Made by a program: the position numbers and the translations under genes. Source: Chloroflexota bacterium (GTDB lineage: Bacteria > Chloroflexota > FW602-bin22 > JACPRP01). From it: DNA of 64,000 nucleotides. Where the stretch lies: positions 3,622 to 67,621 of the forward strand of contig JACQUC010000200.1 of NCBI GenBank assembly GCA_016210495.1, written 5' to 3'. Positions 26,270 to 35,164 of the stretch are shown here, piece by piece; positions within the stretch are counted from its first letter, which is position 1; every line of letters begins with the position of its first letter. The notes beneath the pieces were generated by a model. It worked only from the letters and a program-made list of their open reading frames with translations. It was not told the origin of the DNA and did no database searches.

Positions 26270-28039
26270 ATGGAACAGGAGATAAGAGTCCTGCTCGTCG
26301 ACGAAAACCGCGAGGCGTTGGCCTCGCTGAGCAAGCAGCTCGACTTCGACGAAATCACCGTCGTAGGACAGTCCGGATTCGGCCCCGTGGCTTACAACTG
26401 GGCCACCCAGCTCCACCCAGATGTTGCTCTGGTCGCCGTAGAGGAGCCCGTCGCTCGTGCGCTGAAAACCGTGGAAGCGCTAGCTCTCGGCCAGCCAGGA
26501 TGGCCCGTGGTAGTCATTTCGTCAAAGGCTGACCCTGACACTATGCGCAAATCGATGAGAGCGGGAGCCGACGACTACCTTTTGAGGAGCGCCACCCCCG
26601 AAGAGTTGCATGCTACCATCACTTCGATTTTCAGACGCGAACGCCAGAGGGAAGCCTTGGACGCAACCGGTGGCGAGGCAGCCGGCCATTACGGCACCGT
26701 CATCACCGTCTTCGGCGTCAAGGGCGGCATCGGCAAGACGACCCTGGCGACAAACTTGGCCGCCGGCATCGCTACAGCGAGCAAGCAGCGCATCGCTCTC
26801 GTCGACCTCGACCTTCAATTCGGCGACGTGGCGCTGGTAATGGAGGCCCCTCCTGACAAGACTATTGCGGACGCGATCGACGCTCTTGACAGACTGGACG
26901 CCGACCTCGTCGACGGCTTTATGTCCAAGCACAAGACAGGTGTGAGGGTCCTGCCCGCGCCTCTACACATCGATAGCTCCGAGAACATTACCGGCCATGA
27001 CATCGAACGCTTGCTGCACATCCTGGCTTCCGTGTACGACTACGTGATTCTGGATGCACCCAACACATTGAACGGTCAGGTGTTGTCAGCGCTTGACATG
27101 TCAACTTTGATCATACTCGTTACCACTCCGGAGATACCCTGCATCAGACGAACTAAGGCGTGCCTCGACCTGATGCAGGATTGGCAGTATTCCGAGGACA
27201 AGGTCAAGCTGGTCATAAATAAGGTCGATGGGCACAAAGGGCTCAGCCCCGAAGACATCGAGTACGTACTACGTTATCCAGCCTATTGGAAGCTGCCGTT
27301 TGATACGGTTGCCGATGCGGTGAAAGGCTCAGGCATCTTGTGCATACATAGCGACCCGAAGGCCAGGATATCGAGAGACGTGCTCGCCCTTTCACGCAAG
27401 CTGCTCGGGGCAGACGACAAACCGAAACCGAGCCTTTTCGACAGGATCAAGCATCCGTTCGGGCTTCTTCAGCGGAATAGAGGTCAGCCCGCGTCGAACA
27501 AGCGCAACGCCAACGTATGGGCCAGGGTTCGGGAGCAAGCGCAACTTGGCCGGGCCAATCGGAGTGCAGGAGATGGCAACGGTCGTGCTTTTCAGGGAGA
27601 TGACGGTTTGACGGACGGCAGATCCGTCGACTATAGCTACACTGAACCGGTTTACTCAGGCGTCGGCGTCCACCTGGACGACGAGCTTGCTTACCGTGAG
27701 TCGAAGGCCGAGCTCGCCGAATTCGCCCAAGAACCGCTCGCGGGAGATGCCGCACATCGGCTGCTCGCGGACCAAGTTGGGTCTCACGAAGTGCCGGCTG
27801 AGCCGGGTCGCCGTGCTAGACTACGCGATCATCGACAGGCTCACACTTTGTCCGGTCCTTCTAGAGACTCCCTAAGGCCTCGCACAGGGCCGGCCGGTCG
27901 GTTCAGGAGAGCCTCTCGTGCCGACCAATCCCCCGGCGAGCATGCGCAGAGGCCGCGAGAAACGCCACCCAAGGCCGTGGGCCGACCAGAGAGCTCTACG
28001 ATGGAGGTACAAGATGTCCCTGATAAAACGAACCGCTAG
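26270..28039 (+). CDS. TadZ/CpaE-like receiver-ParA ATPase
   Basis: Residues 1-125 are a receiver-like domain (LLVDENREAL; LLRSATPEEL). From about 145 there is a MinD/ParA ATPase with deviant Walker A FGVKGGIGKTTLATNLAAG (K about 151), VDLDLQFGD and LDAPNTLNGQ. TadZ localises the Tad machine, often at a pole. The last about 160 residues are unusual: Arg/Pro/Gly-rich with little predicted structure, and the gene ends 26 bases inside tadA. The composition change near 27.7 kb could mean a natural disordered tail or an old frameshift. It starts five bases after the CpaB stop. Confidence 0.85.
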   Translation: MEQEIRVLLVDENREALASLSKQLDFDEITVVGQSGFGPVAYNWATQLHPDVALVAVEEPVARALKTVEALALGQPGWPVVVISSKADPDTMRKSMRAGADDYLLRSATPEELHATITSIFRRERQREALDATGGEAAGHYGTVITVFGVKGGIGKTTLATNLAAGIATASKQRIALVDLDLQFGDVALVMEAPPDKTIADAIDALDRLDADLVDGFMSKHKTGVRVLPAPLHIDSSENITGHDIERLLHILASVYDYVILDAPNTLNGQVLSALDMSTLIILVTTPEIPCIRRTKACLDLMQDWQYSEDKVKLVINKVDGHKGLSPEDIEYVLRYPAYWKLPFDTVADAVKGSGILCIHSDPKARISRDVLALSRKLLGADDKPKPSLFDRIKHPFGLLQRNRGQPASNKRNANVWARVREQAQLGRANRSAGDGNGRAFQGDDGLTDGRSVDYSYTEPVYSGVGVHLDDELAYRESKAELAEFAQEPLAGDAAHRLLADQVGSHEVPAEPGRRARLRDHRQAHTLSGPSRDSLRPRTGPAGRFRRASRADQSPGEHAQRPRETPPKAVGRPESSTMEVQDVPDKTNR

Positions 28040-29483
28040 CGCAAAAAGCGTGGCAGGAAGCCCTCAGCGGCCGATGCCTGCCAGGAATGGGGCCAAGCCG
28101 ACCGCTGCCTCGGGGGCCTCGCGTGGAAGCCGGGAAGGCGAATACCCGCCTGCCCACGGCGAAAGACTCGCACCTCGCACGAATGGCTCGGGTGACCTGA
28201 AGTTCAAAATCCACGAGCGCCTTGTGCGAGAGCTGGATCCCACGAAGCTGAACTCGAGCGATGACAGCGACCGAGTACGTCGTAGTGTCGAAGAAGCCGC
28301 GGACCAGATGTTGCAGCGAGAGGGGGTCCGTCTGGCACGCAGCGATAGAGCACAACTGGCATCACAAATCGCAGACGAAGTCCTTGGCTATGGTCCTATC
28401 GAGCCATTGCTCAAGGATCCGACGATCACGGAAGTTATCGTCAATCGACCCGACAGGGTCTTCTATGAGCGCGAAGGCATACTGTATCTCAGCGATCAGG
28501 TATTCAGAGACGATCAGCATATCTTGCGTATCATCGAGCGCATAGTAGCGCCTATAGGACGCCGGATCGACGAAAGCTCGCCGATGGTTGACGCTCGCCT
28601 GCCCGATGGTTCCCGTGTCAACGCGATCATACCGCCACTGGCTGTGCACGGTCCCTCCGTCACGATCCGCAAGTTCTCCCGTGACCCCTTGACTACGGAA
28701 GACCTGGTGCTACTTGGCACGTGGAGCGTGCCGGTCGCAGAGCTGATAAAGGCCTGCGTGATGGCAAGGCTAAACATCGTTATCTCAGGCGGCACGGGCA
28801 CGGGCAAGACGACGCTGCTGAACATCCTGTCCGGCTTCATTCCCAACCGCGAACGCATCGTTACTATCGAGGATCCCGCCGAGCTACAGATTAGACAGGA
28901 TGATTGGGTCAGTCTGGAGACCCGACCGCCCAACATTGAGGGCAAAGGGGAAGTCATCCAGCGCGACCTCGTCCGCAACGCGCTGCGTATGCGTCCCGAT
29001 CGTATTATCGTTGGGGAGTGTCGCGCCGGCGAGGCGTTCGATATGCTCCAGGCCATGAACACTGGCCACGAAGGCTCCATGACGACGATACACGCGAATT
29101 CGCCGAGGGATGCGATTTCAAGAGCGGAGGACATGGTCTTGATGGCAAAGCTGGATCTACCACTTCGAGCCGTCCGCGAGCAGATCGCCTCAGCTATCCA
29201 TCTGGTCGTCCATCTTGCGCGCTTCAGAGACGGCACAAGGAGAGTAACGAACATAGCGGAGATCGTGGGCATCGAAGGGCAGGTGGTGACGATGCACGAT
29301 CTATTCGCGTTTCAGCACACGGGTGTTGACGAGGAGGGGAAGATCGCGGGCAAGCTTGTGCCTACAGGCATCCGTCCCCACTTCGTCGAGCGTATCGAGA
29401 TGGCCGGAATACCCATGCCACCTGGCGTCTTCGACGCTCCTACGCTGGCCCCGATAGCAATGAAAGGACGTGAGCTATGGTAG
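28014..29483 (+). CDS. Tad pilus assembly ATPase TadA/CpaF
   Basis: Secretion ATPase that powers pilus assembly; 489 residues from MSLIKRTASAK, with GGAGGTAC before the ATG. The N-terminal about 65 residues are low-complexity. The conserved core has VLGYGPIEPLLKDPTITEVIVNRP, Walker A ISGGTGTGKTTLLN (about residues 257-270), the Asp box VTIEDPAEL, Walker B RIIVGECRAGEAFDMLQAMNTGHEGS and the His box THANSP. It overlaps the start of tadB by seven bases. Confidence 0.94.
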   Translation: MSLIKRTASAKSVAGSPQRPMPARNGAKPTAASGASRGSREGEYPPAHGERLAPRTNGSGDLKFKIHERLVRELDPTKLNSSDDSDRVRRSVEEAADQMLQREGVRLARSDRAQLASQIADEVLGYGPIEPLLKDPTITEVIVNRPDRVFYEREGILYLSDQVFRDDQHILRIIERIVAPIGRRIDESSPMVDARLPDGSRVNAIIPPLAVHGPSVTIRKFSRDPLTTEDLVLLGTWSVPVAELIKACVMARLNIVISGGTGTGKTTLLNILSGFIPNRERIVTIEDPAELQIRQDDWVSLETRPPNIEGKGEVIQRDLVRNALRMRPDRIIVGECRAGEAFDMLQAMNTGHEGSMTTIHANSPRDAISRAEDMVLMAKLDLPLRAVREQIASAIHLVVHLARFRDGTRRVTNIAEIVGIEGQVVTMHDLFAFQHTGVDEEGKIAGKLVPTGIRPHFVERIEMAGIPMPPGVFDAPTLAPIAMKGRELW

Positions 29484-30442
29484 CAATAGGCCTTTCGGTC
29501 GTCGTTTTCCTGGTCGTCACTCTAGTAGTGGTCAGCGCTCTTAGCGTGTCCCGCACCCGGCGCGTGTTGCTTCATCAGATGGTCGAGGCCTATGCGCCGG
29601 AATCAGCCAGTGGCCCGTCCTTTGTAAACCTGAATGTTCTACGGACACAGCGGCCTGGGCTTGTCCGCCCTCTCGAAAGGCTAATCGAAGAAACATCCCT
29701 GGCAGGTAAGATTTCGCTTGAAATGCTGCGCGCGGATTTGCCGCTACGGGCAGGCGAGTACGTCGCCCTCCACGTGGCTGTGGCCGTCGTCTTGCTCGCC
29801 ATCTTGCTCTACACATGGGGCAACCTACTGATCGCCGCCGCTGCTGTTCCCGCCAGCTACCTGGCCATCCGTATCTTCGTCAAACGCCGGCAGAACAAGA
29901 TAGCCAGAGCGTTCGAGGGCCAGTTGCCCGAGGCCATCGATATGATAAACTCCTCCCTGAAATCCGGTTTCGGTTTGCTACAGGGTCTCGAGACAGTTGA
30001 AAGGGATATGCCTCGCCCCATCAAGGACGAGTTTGCTCAGCTTGTTCGCGATATTAGCGTGGGTATGCCACTGGACGACGCCCTAAACGCCACGTGTATG
30101 CGGATGCCGAGCCACGACCTGTATCTCTTCGTCACCGCTGTCCTCGTGCACAGGTCGGTGGGGGGCAACCTGTCGGAAGTGCTCGTCGGCATCGCCAATA
30201 CCATCCGGGCCCGCCTCCGGGCTCGCGACGAAGTCCATACCCTTACAACTACCGCGCGCGTCTCCAGCTACGTCGTGACCGCCCTGCCTTTCATTCTGTT
30301 TGTTGTGATATCGATTGTCAACCCGGGTTACCTGTCTCCGCTGTTGACTAGAGACATCGGACGCCTTATGCTAGCTGTGGCCGGTGCCACCATGTTGATT
30401 GGACTGTATCTTTCGAACCGATTTACGAAGATCGAGTACTGA
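29477..30442 (+). CDS. Tad inner-membrane platform protein TadB
   Basis: 321 residues with a T2SSF domain (AFEGQLPEAIDMINSSLKSGFGLLQGLE...) between pairs of membrane helices. N-terminal helix IGLSVVVFLVVTLVVVSAL; central pair near residues 95-130; C-terminal helices TALPFILFVVISIVNPGYL and LMLAVAGATMLIGLYL. It is overlapped by tadA and followed by tadC 25 bases later. Confidence 0.92.
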   Translation: MVAIGLSVVVFLVVTLVVVSALSVSRTRRVLLHQMVEAYAPESASGPSFVNLNVLRTQRPGLVRPLERLIEETSLAGKISLEMLRADLPLRAGEYVALHVAVAVVLLAILLYTWGNLLIAAAAVPASYLAIRIFVKRRQNKIARAFEGQLPEAIDMINSSLKSGFGLLQGLETVERDMPRPIKDEFAQLVRDISVGMPLDDALNATCMRMPSHDLYLFVTAVLVHRSVGGNLSEVLVGIANTIRARLRARDEVHTLTTTARVSSYVVTALPFILFVVISIVNPGYLSPLLTRDIGRLMLAVAGATMLIGLYLSNRFTKIEY

Positions 30443-30467
30443 TTTGTGGTTAGGAGGATGATGCCTT

Positions 30468-31403
30468 ATGCCTGATCCAACATCCTTCCCCGTTGCGCTG
30501 CTCATTGGAGGCGCCGCCTTCCTCGTCGTTGTGTACGCCGTCCTGCTCTTCACGCGGGATCGACGCGAAGAGATCCGCTCAATGCTCGACACGTACACAT
30601 CCCAGCCGGATGCTCAGAGACGTGGACGATCGGCTCTCCACGGCTCGTTTTGGGAACGTATAGTTTCGCCCGTGCTTGGGGGTTTTGCCAGGGTTCTATC
30701 CAGCACCGCCCCTCAGGGAATTCGGGCACGCTCAGCACAAAAGCTGATAATGGCAGGCAATCCCATCGGCGTGTCGACGTTTCTTACACTCAGGGGCATA
30801 TCCCTCTTCAGCCTGCCGGTGGCCTACCTGGCCTACGCCAGGATAGTCGATCAGCCACCGAGCGTGTTCCAATTGGCCATCTTGATTGCGACCATACTGC
30901 TCGGTCGCGGTCTGCCTGATCTTATCTTGGGCCTGGCCATATCGCGCAGGAAGAAGACGATCGAAAGGTCCATACCCGATGCCGTCGACCTCATCGTCGC
31001 CTGCGTGGAAGCCGGCCTTAGCCTCGACGGCGCGCTAATGAAGGTCACAGAGAGGACCACCGGGCCCTTACGCGACGAGTTCTCCCAGGCGTTGCAGGAG
31101 ATTCGTTTGGGGCGGCGCCGACAGCAGGCGCTCAGGGACGTTGCGATGCGCAGCGGTGTTGCCTCTCTGCAGAGCCTGAGCCAGGCAATTGCTCATGCGG
31201 AGCTAATGGGGGTCTCGATCGCCGACGTCCTGCGCACGCTTGCGGACGATCTGAGAAACAAGCGAAAGCTACGCGCGCAAGAGATGGCCCAGAAAGCGCC
31301 GCTCAAGATGATGCCCGTAATCGTGTTTTTCATTTTTCCGGCGATGTTCGTGGTTCTGCTCGGTCCAGCGGTAATCACGGTCCGCGACCTGTTTGGAGGC
31401 TAG
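30468..31403 (+). CDS. Tad inner-membrane platform protein TadC
   Basis: 311 residues, T2SSF domain (SIPDAVDLIVACVEAGLSLDGALMKV), with helices at the N-terminus (VALLIGGAAFLVVVYAVLLF), centre and C-terminus (MMPVIVFFIFPAMFVVLLGPAVI). It is paired with TadB and forms the platform for TadA. It is the last recognisable Tad gene in the operon. Confidence 0.92.
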   Translation: MPDPTSFPVALLIGGAAFLVVVYAVLLFTRDRREEIRSMLDTYTSQPDAQRRGRSALHGSFWERIVSPVLGGFARVLSSTAPQGIRARSAQKLIMAGNPIGVSTFLTLRGISLFSLPVAYLAYARIVDQPPSVFQLAILIATILLGRGLPDLILGLAISRRKKTIERSIPDAVDLIVACVEAGLSLDGALMKVTERTTGPLRDEFSQALQEIRLGRRRQQALRDVAMRSGVASLQSLSQAIAHAELMGVSIADVLRTLADDLRNKRKLRAQEMAQKAPLKMMPVIVFFIFPAMFVVLLGPAVITVRDLFGG

Positions 31404-31411
31404 GTTTTCGA

Positions 31412-31786
31412 ATGAAGATCGTAAACGTCGAGACGAGCACAACTCTTGCTGATCGCGCGGAGTTGGCATCGGGCCTCATTCAGCGTGCGGTGGGCCTGCT
31501 GGGTAGGAAACACCTGGAACAGGGAGAAGGGCTGATAATCCGCCCCTGTAACAGCGTCCACACCTTCTTTATGCGCTTCCCTATCGACGTCATCTTCCTC
31601 GACAAGCAGGGCCGCGCGATCAAGCTTCTTCCAGACCTGGCGCCTTTTCGGCTCTCGCCCATCGTGTTCGGCTCGAGCCTTGTGATCGAGTTACCCGCTG
31701 GAACGATCGAACGTAGCGGCACAAAAGCGCAGGACCGCCTGGCGTTGGTGGCACACCAGCCCGTCGAATCAGGAGGTATATCATAA
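31412..31786 (+). CDS. DUF192 protein
   Basis: 124 residues with the DUF192 pattern: LASGLIQRAVGLLGRKHL, IIRPCNSVHTFFMRFPIDVIFLD, VIELPAGTI. The molecular function of this small domain is unknown. DUF192 genes often stand at the end of Tad loci, as here, nine bases after tadC. There is no signal peptide. Its stop overlaps the next start. Confidence 0.85.
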   Translation: MKIVNVETSTTLADRAELASGLIQRAVGLLGRKHLEQGEGLIIRPCNSVHTFFMRFPIDVIFLDKQGRAIKLLPDLAPFRLSPIVFGSSLVIELPAGTIERSGTKAQDRLALVAHQPVESGGIS

Positions 31787-32574
31787 TGATTGCGGCTCGC
31801 ACTACGCCAAGTGCACGTTCCGAACCTACTCTCCTCGCGTACATCATCGGCGAGCTAGTCCTTTCACGTTTTGTCCCCGCGGCGATCATCGGATTCATCG
31901 TCGCAGCTAAGCTAACTGGTTTGATCCGACGTCTCCAGGCCTCTGGTCCTCCGGATGCCCCGTTCTTAGCCCTTCCGGCCTACTTGTTGCAGCAGGGTCT
32001 GACCATACTTTTTCTGGCGATAATCGTGGTTCTCTTCGTGGTCCGGCGACCGGTGATCGGCAAACATAGCCCCGTCGTCGGGGGCCTTGTGGCCCTGGCC
32101 GGTAGCTTTGCGCTTTCGGTGCCTGTGGCAGGTGAGGTGCTGGAAGAGAATACCTCCGCTCTCTTCGCTTCTACTGTCTTTATCTCCGTCGGCGTTGGCT
32201 TCTCTGTATTGAGCCTGATTGCTTTGGGACGCTGCTTCGGCGTCATGCCGGAGGCCAGGGGGTTGGTTACGTCCGGGCCTTATTCTCTGGTGCGGCACCC
32301 GCTCTACGTGGGCGAGACGATTTCCGCCCTGGGATTGGTGATGGCGACAGCCTCTTTTCCCTACGTAGGCGTCTTCTTCGTCTACTGCGGCCTTCAGTAC
32401 TGGCGAGCGCTGAACGAGGAGAAAGCGCTGCAGGAGGTCTTTCCGGAGTACGAAGAGTACTGCCGTCACACCGCCCGCTTTCTGCCCTCATTTCACCGAC
32501 TTCTCCGCCCTGCTCCAGCCCTTCACTCATCGCATTCAAAAATGAGTGAAGGGCCAGCCCGCTCTATCCATTAG
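31786..32574 (+). CDS. Isoprenylcysteine/phospholipid methyltransferase-like membrane protein
   Basis: 262 residues with six or more hydrophobic segments. The C-terminal catalytic region has TSGPYSLVRHPLYVGE and EEKALQEVFPEYEEYCRHTARFLP, the signature of the ICMT/PEMT superfamily of SAM-dependent membrane methyltransferases. The substrate is not evident. It starts one base inside the DUF192 stop (ATAATG arrangement), so it probably belongs to the same transcript. The last 20 codons contain a 12-bp inverted repeat, which may be a transcript-end hairpin. Confidence 0.8.
   Translation: MIAARTTPSARSEPTLLAYIIGELVLSRFVPAAIIGFIVAAKLTGLIRRLQASGPPDAPFLALPAYLLQQGLTILFLAIIVVLFVVRRPVIGKHSPVVGGLVALAGSFALSVPVAGEVLEENTSALFASTVFISVGVGFSVLSLIALGRCFGVMPEARGLVTSGPYSLVRHPLYVGETISALGLVMATASFPYVGVFFVYCGLQYWRALNEEKALQEVFPEYEEYCRHTARFLPSFHRLLRPAPALHSSHSKMSEGPARSIH
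32519..32553. repeat. Inverted repeat at the end of the methyltransferase gene
   Basis: CCCTTCACTCAT (32519-32530) pairs perfectly with ATGAGTGAAGGG (32542-32553), loop 11. It lies inside the coding end and has no T-tract. It could stabilise or end the long Tad transcript. The rest of the gap to 32783 shows nothing else clear. Confidence 0.55.
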
Positions 32575-32783
32575 CCCTTAGCGCTGCCGGCAGAGGCTAT
32601 TGGTGTGCCTCTTGACCGGGGCATCCTACCTCCACTGGGGGAGACCGTCACGCGATCTCCCCCCTCCTCGCAAGACCTTGTTCTTAGTTGAACCTTTCCG
32701 CCTCATCTGTTAACATTAACGGTACGGCTTGGACCTTCTGACCGAGCGTTTGTCACCACATCCTGTACAGGTAAGCGATAACC

Positions 32784-33536
32784 GTGGCTACGATAGAGCC
32801 CAAGTCCATAGCATTGGGGCACCCCAGCTACGTCTGGCGTTTCGGCCAGGACCGACGGCTGAATCTTGTCCGCAGCCAGGTTAATCTGGACGGAAAGAGA
32901 ATACTGGACGTCGGCTGCGGCATCGGCACCTACACGCGGAAGTTCCGCCTTTTCTCTTCCGAAGTCTACGGCGTCGACGTCGACCACGAGCGAGCCCAGG
33001 CGGCGAGCCAGAACCTCACCAACATCATCGTGGCTCCGGCCGAGGCCCTGCCCTACCCGGACGACTACTTCGACGTGGTGTTTCTGCACGAGGTCATCGA
33101 GCACGTAAGCGACGATCGAAAGGCCATCTCGGAGGCTATTCGGGTGGTTGCTTCAGGAGGCCACGTCATCCTGTTTGCGCCCAATCGCCTTTACCCTTTC
33201 GAGACACACGGCATTTATCTCGGCAGGAAGTACATATTCAAGCTTATCCCGTTCGTCAACTACTTACCAGACCGCCTCAGGCGAGTCTTCTGCCCCCACG
33301 TTCGCGCCTACACCCGGCGGGACCTCGACCATCTCTTCGCTCCGTTGCCGGCCAGGATTAGCTATCACACCTGTGTGTATCCCGGGTTTGACAATATCGT
33401 CGGCCGCTACAGGCGGTTGGGTCATATGCTCAGACAGGTTCTATACTTTTTCGAGGGCACGCCGCTTCACGTTTTCGGACTGTCGCATTTTGTCGTGGCC
33501 GACAAGACCAGCGCTTGCCCTCCTAGAGGACAGTAG
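32784..33536 (+). CDS. Class I SAM-dependent methyltransferase
   Basis: 250 residues starting at GTG. Motif I is ILDVGCGIGTYTRKF, the acidic residue after strand 2 is in VYGVDVDHERA, and motif III/IV is PYPDDYFDVVFLHEVIEHV, a typical Methyltransf_11 layout. The C-terminal part (HGIYLGRKYIFKLIPFVNYL) suggests a lipid, quinone or sugar-type small-molecule substrate, but nothing in the context fixes it. surE starts three bases after its stop, so they are co-transcribed. Confidence 0.8.
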   Translation: MATIEPKSIALGHPSYVWRFGQDRRLNLVRSQVNLDGKRILDVGCGIGTYTRKFRLFSSEVYGVDVDHERAQAASQNLTNIIVAPAEALPYPDDYFDVVFLHEVIEHVSDDRKAISEAIRVVASGGHVILFAPNRLYPFETHGIYLGRKYIFKLIPFVNYLPDRLRRVFCPHVRAYTRRDLDHLFAPLPARISYHTCVYPGFDNIVGRYRRLGHMLRQVLYFFEGTPLHVFGLSHFVVADKTSACPPRGQ

Positions 33537-33539
33537 CAC

Positions 33540-34298
33540 ATGTATATCCTTGTCACTAACGACGACGGCATCGACTCCGAAGGTCTGCTCGTGCTCAAGC
33601 AGGCGTTGGAGCAGGTCGCTGAAGTTGTGGTCGTTGCCCCCGCCAGGAACTGGAGCGTTGCCGGCCACACCAAGTCCCTCGACAAGCCTCTGCGAGTGAC
33701 AGAAATCAGACTCGCCGACGGCTACCCCGCCTACAGCGTCGAAGGCACACCATCGGACTGCGTTAGCCTGGCCGTCCTAGGAATGCTGCAGCCGCGCCCC
33801 GACCTGGTCGTGGCCGGCATCAACAAGGGCCCGAACCTGGGCGACGACATCACGTACTCCGGCACCGTCGCCGCGGCGATGGAGGGCGTAATCGCGGGCA
33901 TTCCTTCCGTCGCCATTTCTCTGGCAGACTACTTCGAGTGGGACTTCACGTATGCCGCCCACTTCGCCGCCGGGCTAGCGCAGCATATGGGCACCAACGG
34001 CTTGGCCAAGGATGTGCTTCTCAACGTCAACGTCCCCGCCGTCCCACGCGATCAGATCGCGTCTGTCGAGATCACCCGTCTGGGCAAACGAGTTTACCAC
34101 GAGGTGCTTACGCAAAGCACTGACCCGTCGGGCCACATTTTTTACTCCATCGGCGGCGAGCTTCCTTCCGGCATCCCTGAAGAGGGCACCGATTTCAAAG
34201 CTATCGTCGAGAACAGAATATCGATTACGCCAATCCATCTTGACCTTACCAACCACCATCTCATCGAGCATCTGCGCCGCTGGGAATTGCACGTCTAA
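33540..34298 (+). CDS. surE: 5'/3'-nucleotidase SurE
   Basis: Metal-dependent phosphatase that removes phosphate from nucleoside monophosphates. 252 residues. The N-terminal metal site is ILVTNDDGIDSEG (D8-D9); other family motifs are VVAPARNWSVAGHTKSL, GTPSDCV and GINKGPNLGDDITYSGTVAAAMEG. Complete and standard. Confidence 0.95.
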   Translation: MYILVTNDDGIDSEGLLVLKQALEQVAEVVVVAPARNWSVAGHTKSLDKPLRVTEIRLADGYPAYSVEGTPSDCVSLAVLGMLQPRPDLVVAGINKGPNLGDDITYSGTVAAAMEGVIAGIPSVAISLADYFEWDFTYAAHFAAGLAQHMGTNGLAKDVLLNVNVPAVPRDQIASVEITRLGKRVYHEVLTQSTDPSGHIFYSIGGELPSGIPEEGTDFKAIVENRISITPIHLDLTNHHLIEHLRRWELHV

Positions 34299-34312
34299 GT
34301 TGTCTTAACCCC

Positions 34313-34342
34313 TTGCACGATCCGCTCAGCTTGCTCTAGAAT
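34313..34342 (+). promoter_or_regulatory. Promoter upstream of the RodZ-like gene
   Basis: TTGCAC (34313-34318), an 18-base spacer and TAGAAT (34337-34342). It lies about 55 bases before the GTG start at 34397. Confidence 0.5.
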
Positions 34343-34396
34343 AGTCGGAGTGACTTCGCCGATCCATCTCTGAACGCCCGGGATAGGAGAATCAGC

Positions 34397-35161
34397 GTGT
34401 CCACACTTGGCGATATTCTGCGCTCGGCGCGTCAGCGACAGGGCATCTCTCTGGCGGAGGCAGAGGCTGCGACCAAGGTGCACCGCAAGTATCTGGCGGC
34501 GTTGGAAGAAGGGAGCTACGACCAGCTTCCTGCAAAGGTGTACGGAAAGGGGTTTCTCCGCAGCTACGCGGATCTCCTCGACCTGGACAAGGACGAACTG
34601 CTCAGAATATTGGAAAGCGAATGGCCCGACGCACACCCTTTCACGGTGCAGCCGGAAACCAAACACGTGAGCATGCCGAGCACATTAACGGGTGGGACTA
34701 TCGTAGTGCTTCTGGTTATCCTCGGCGTTGGCTTCTTTGGCTACTACCTATATCAGCAGTACGCGCTCTACGCGAGAACCAGTCGTGCCACACCGGCATC
34801 TGCCCTGCAACTCGCGGCGACCCAGACCCCACTTGCGAGACAGAATCCCTCACCCGGACCAACCGCAATCAGGTCGCCAACGCCACCTACGCCCGTGCCC
34901 GTCGTGACCACACCTCGGTCGGACCAGATCACGGTCGAAACGAAGATCGTCGAAAGATCTTGGCTGAGGGTAACAACAGACGACAAGCTGGTTTTCGAAG
35001 GCTCGCTTCCGGAGGGCACAACTCAAACGTGGGTGGCCATGGAGAAGATCGTGGTGCGCACCGGTAATGGCGCGGGCGTCGAGGTCGCGGTCAACGGCAA
35101 GAAACAGGGCCTGATGGGCTCCCGTGGCGAGGTCCTCGAGAAACAATGGACGAGGCCGTAG
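34397..35161 (+). CDS. RodZ-like membrane protein with HTH and DUF4115 domains
   Basis: 254 residues. An N-terminal Xre-like HTH_25 domain (LGDILRSARQRQGISLAEAEAATKVHRKYLAALEEG...LPAKVYGKGFLRSYADLL), one transmembrane helix (TIVVLLVILGVGFFGYYLY, about residues 98-116), a Thr/Pro-rich linker (PTAIRSPTPPTPVPVVTTP) and a C-terminal DUF4115 beta domain (RSWLRVTTDDKLVFEGSLPEGTTQTW). This is the RodZ architecture; RodZ links MreB to the envelope. No mre genes are near. It starts at a GTG with TAGGAGAA upstream and ends three bases before rimO. Confidence 0.85.
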   Translation: MSTLGDILRSARQRQGISLAEAEAATKVHRKYLAALEEGSYDQLPAKVYGKGFLRSYADLLDLDKDELLRILESEWPDAHPFTVQPETKHVSMPSTLTGGTIVVLLVILGVGFFGYYLYQQYALYARTSRATPASALQLAATQTPLARQNPSPGPTAIRSPTPPTPVPVVTTPRSDQITVETKIVERSWLRVTTDDKLVFEGSLPEGTTQTWVAMEKIVVRTGNGAGVEVAVNGKKQGLMGSRGEVLEKQWTRP

Positions 35162-35164
35162 AGC

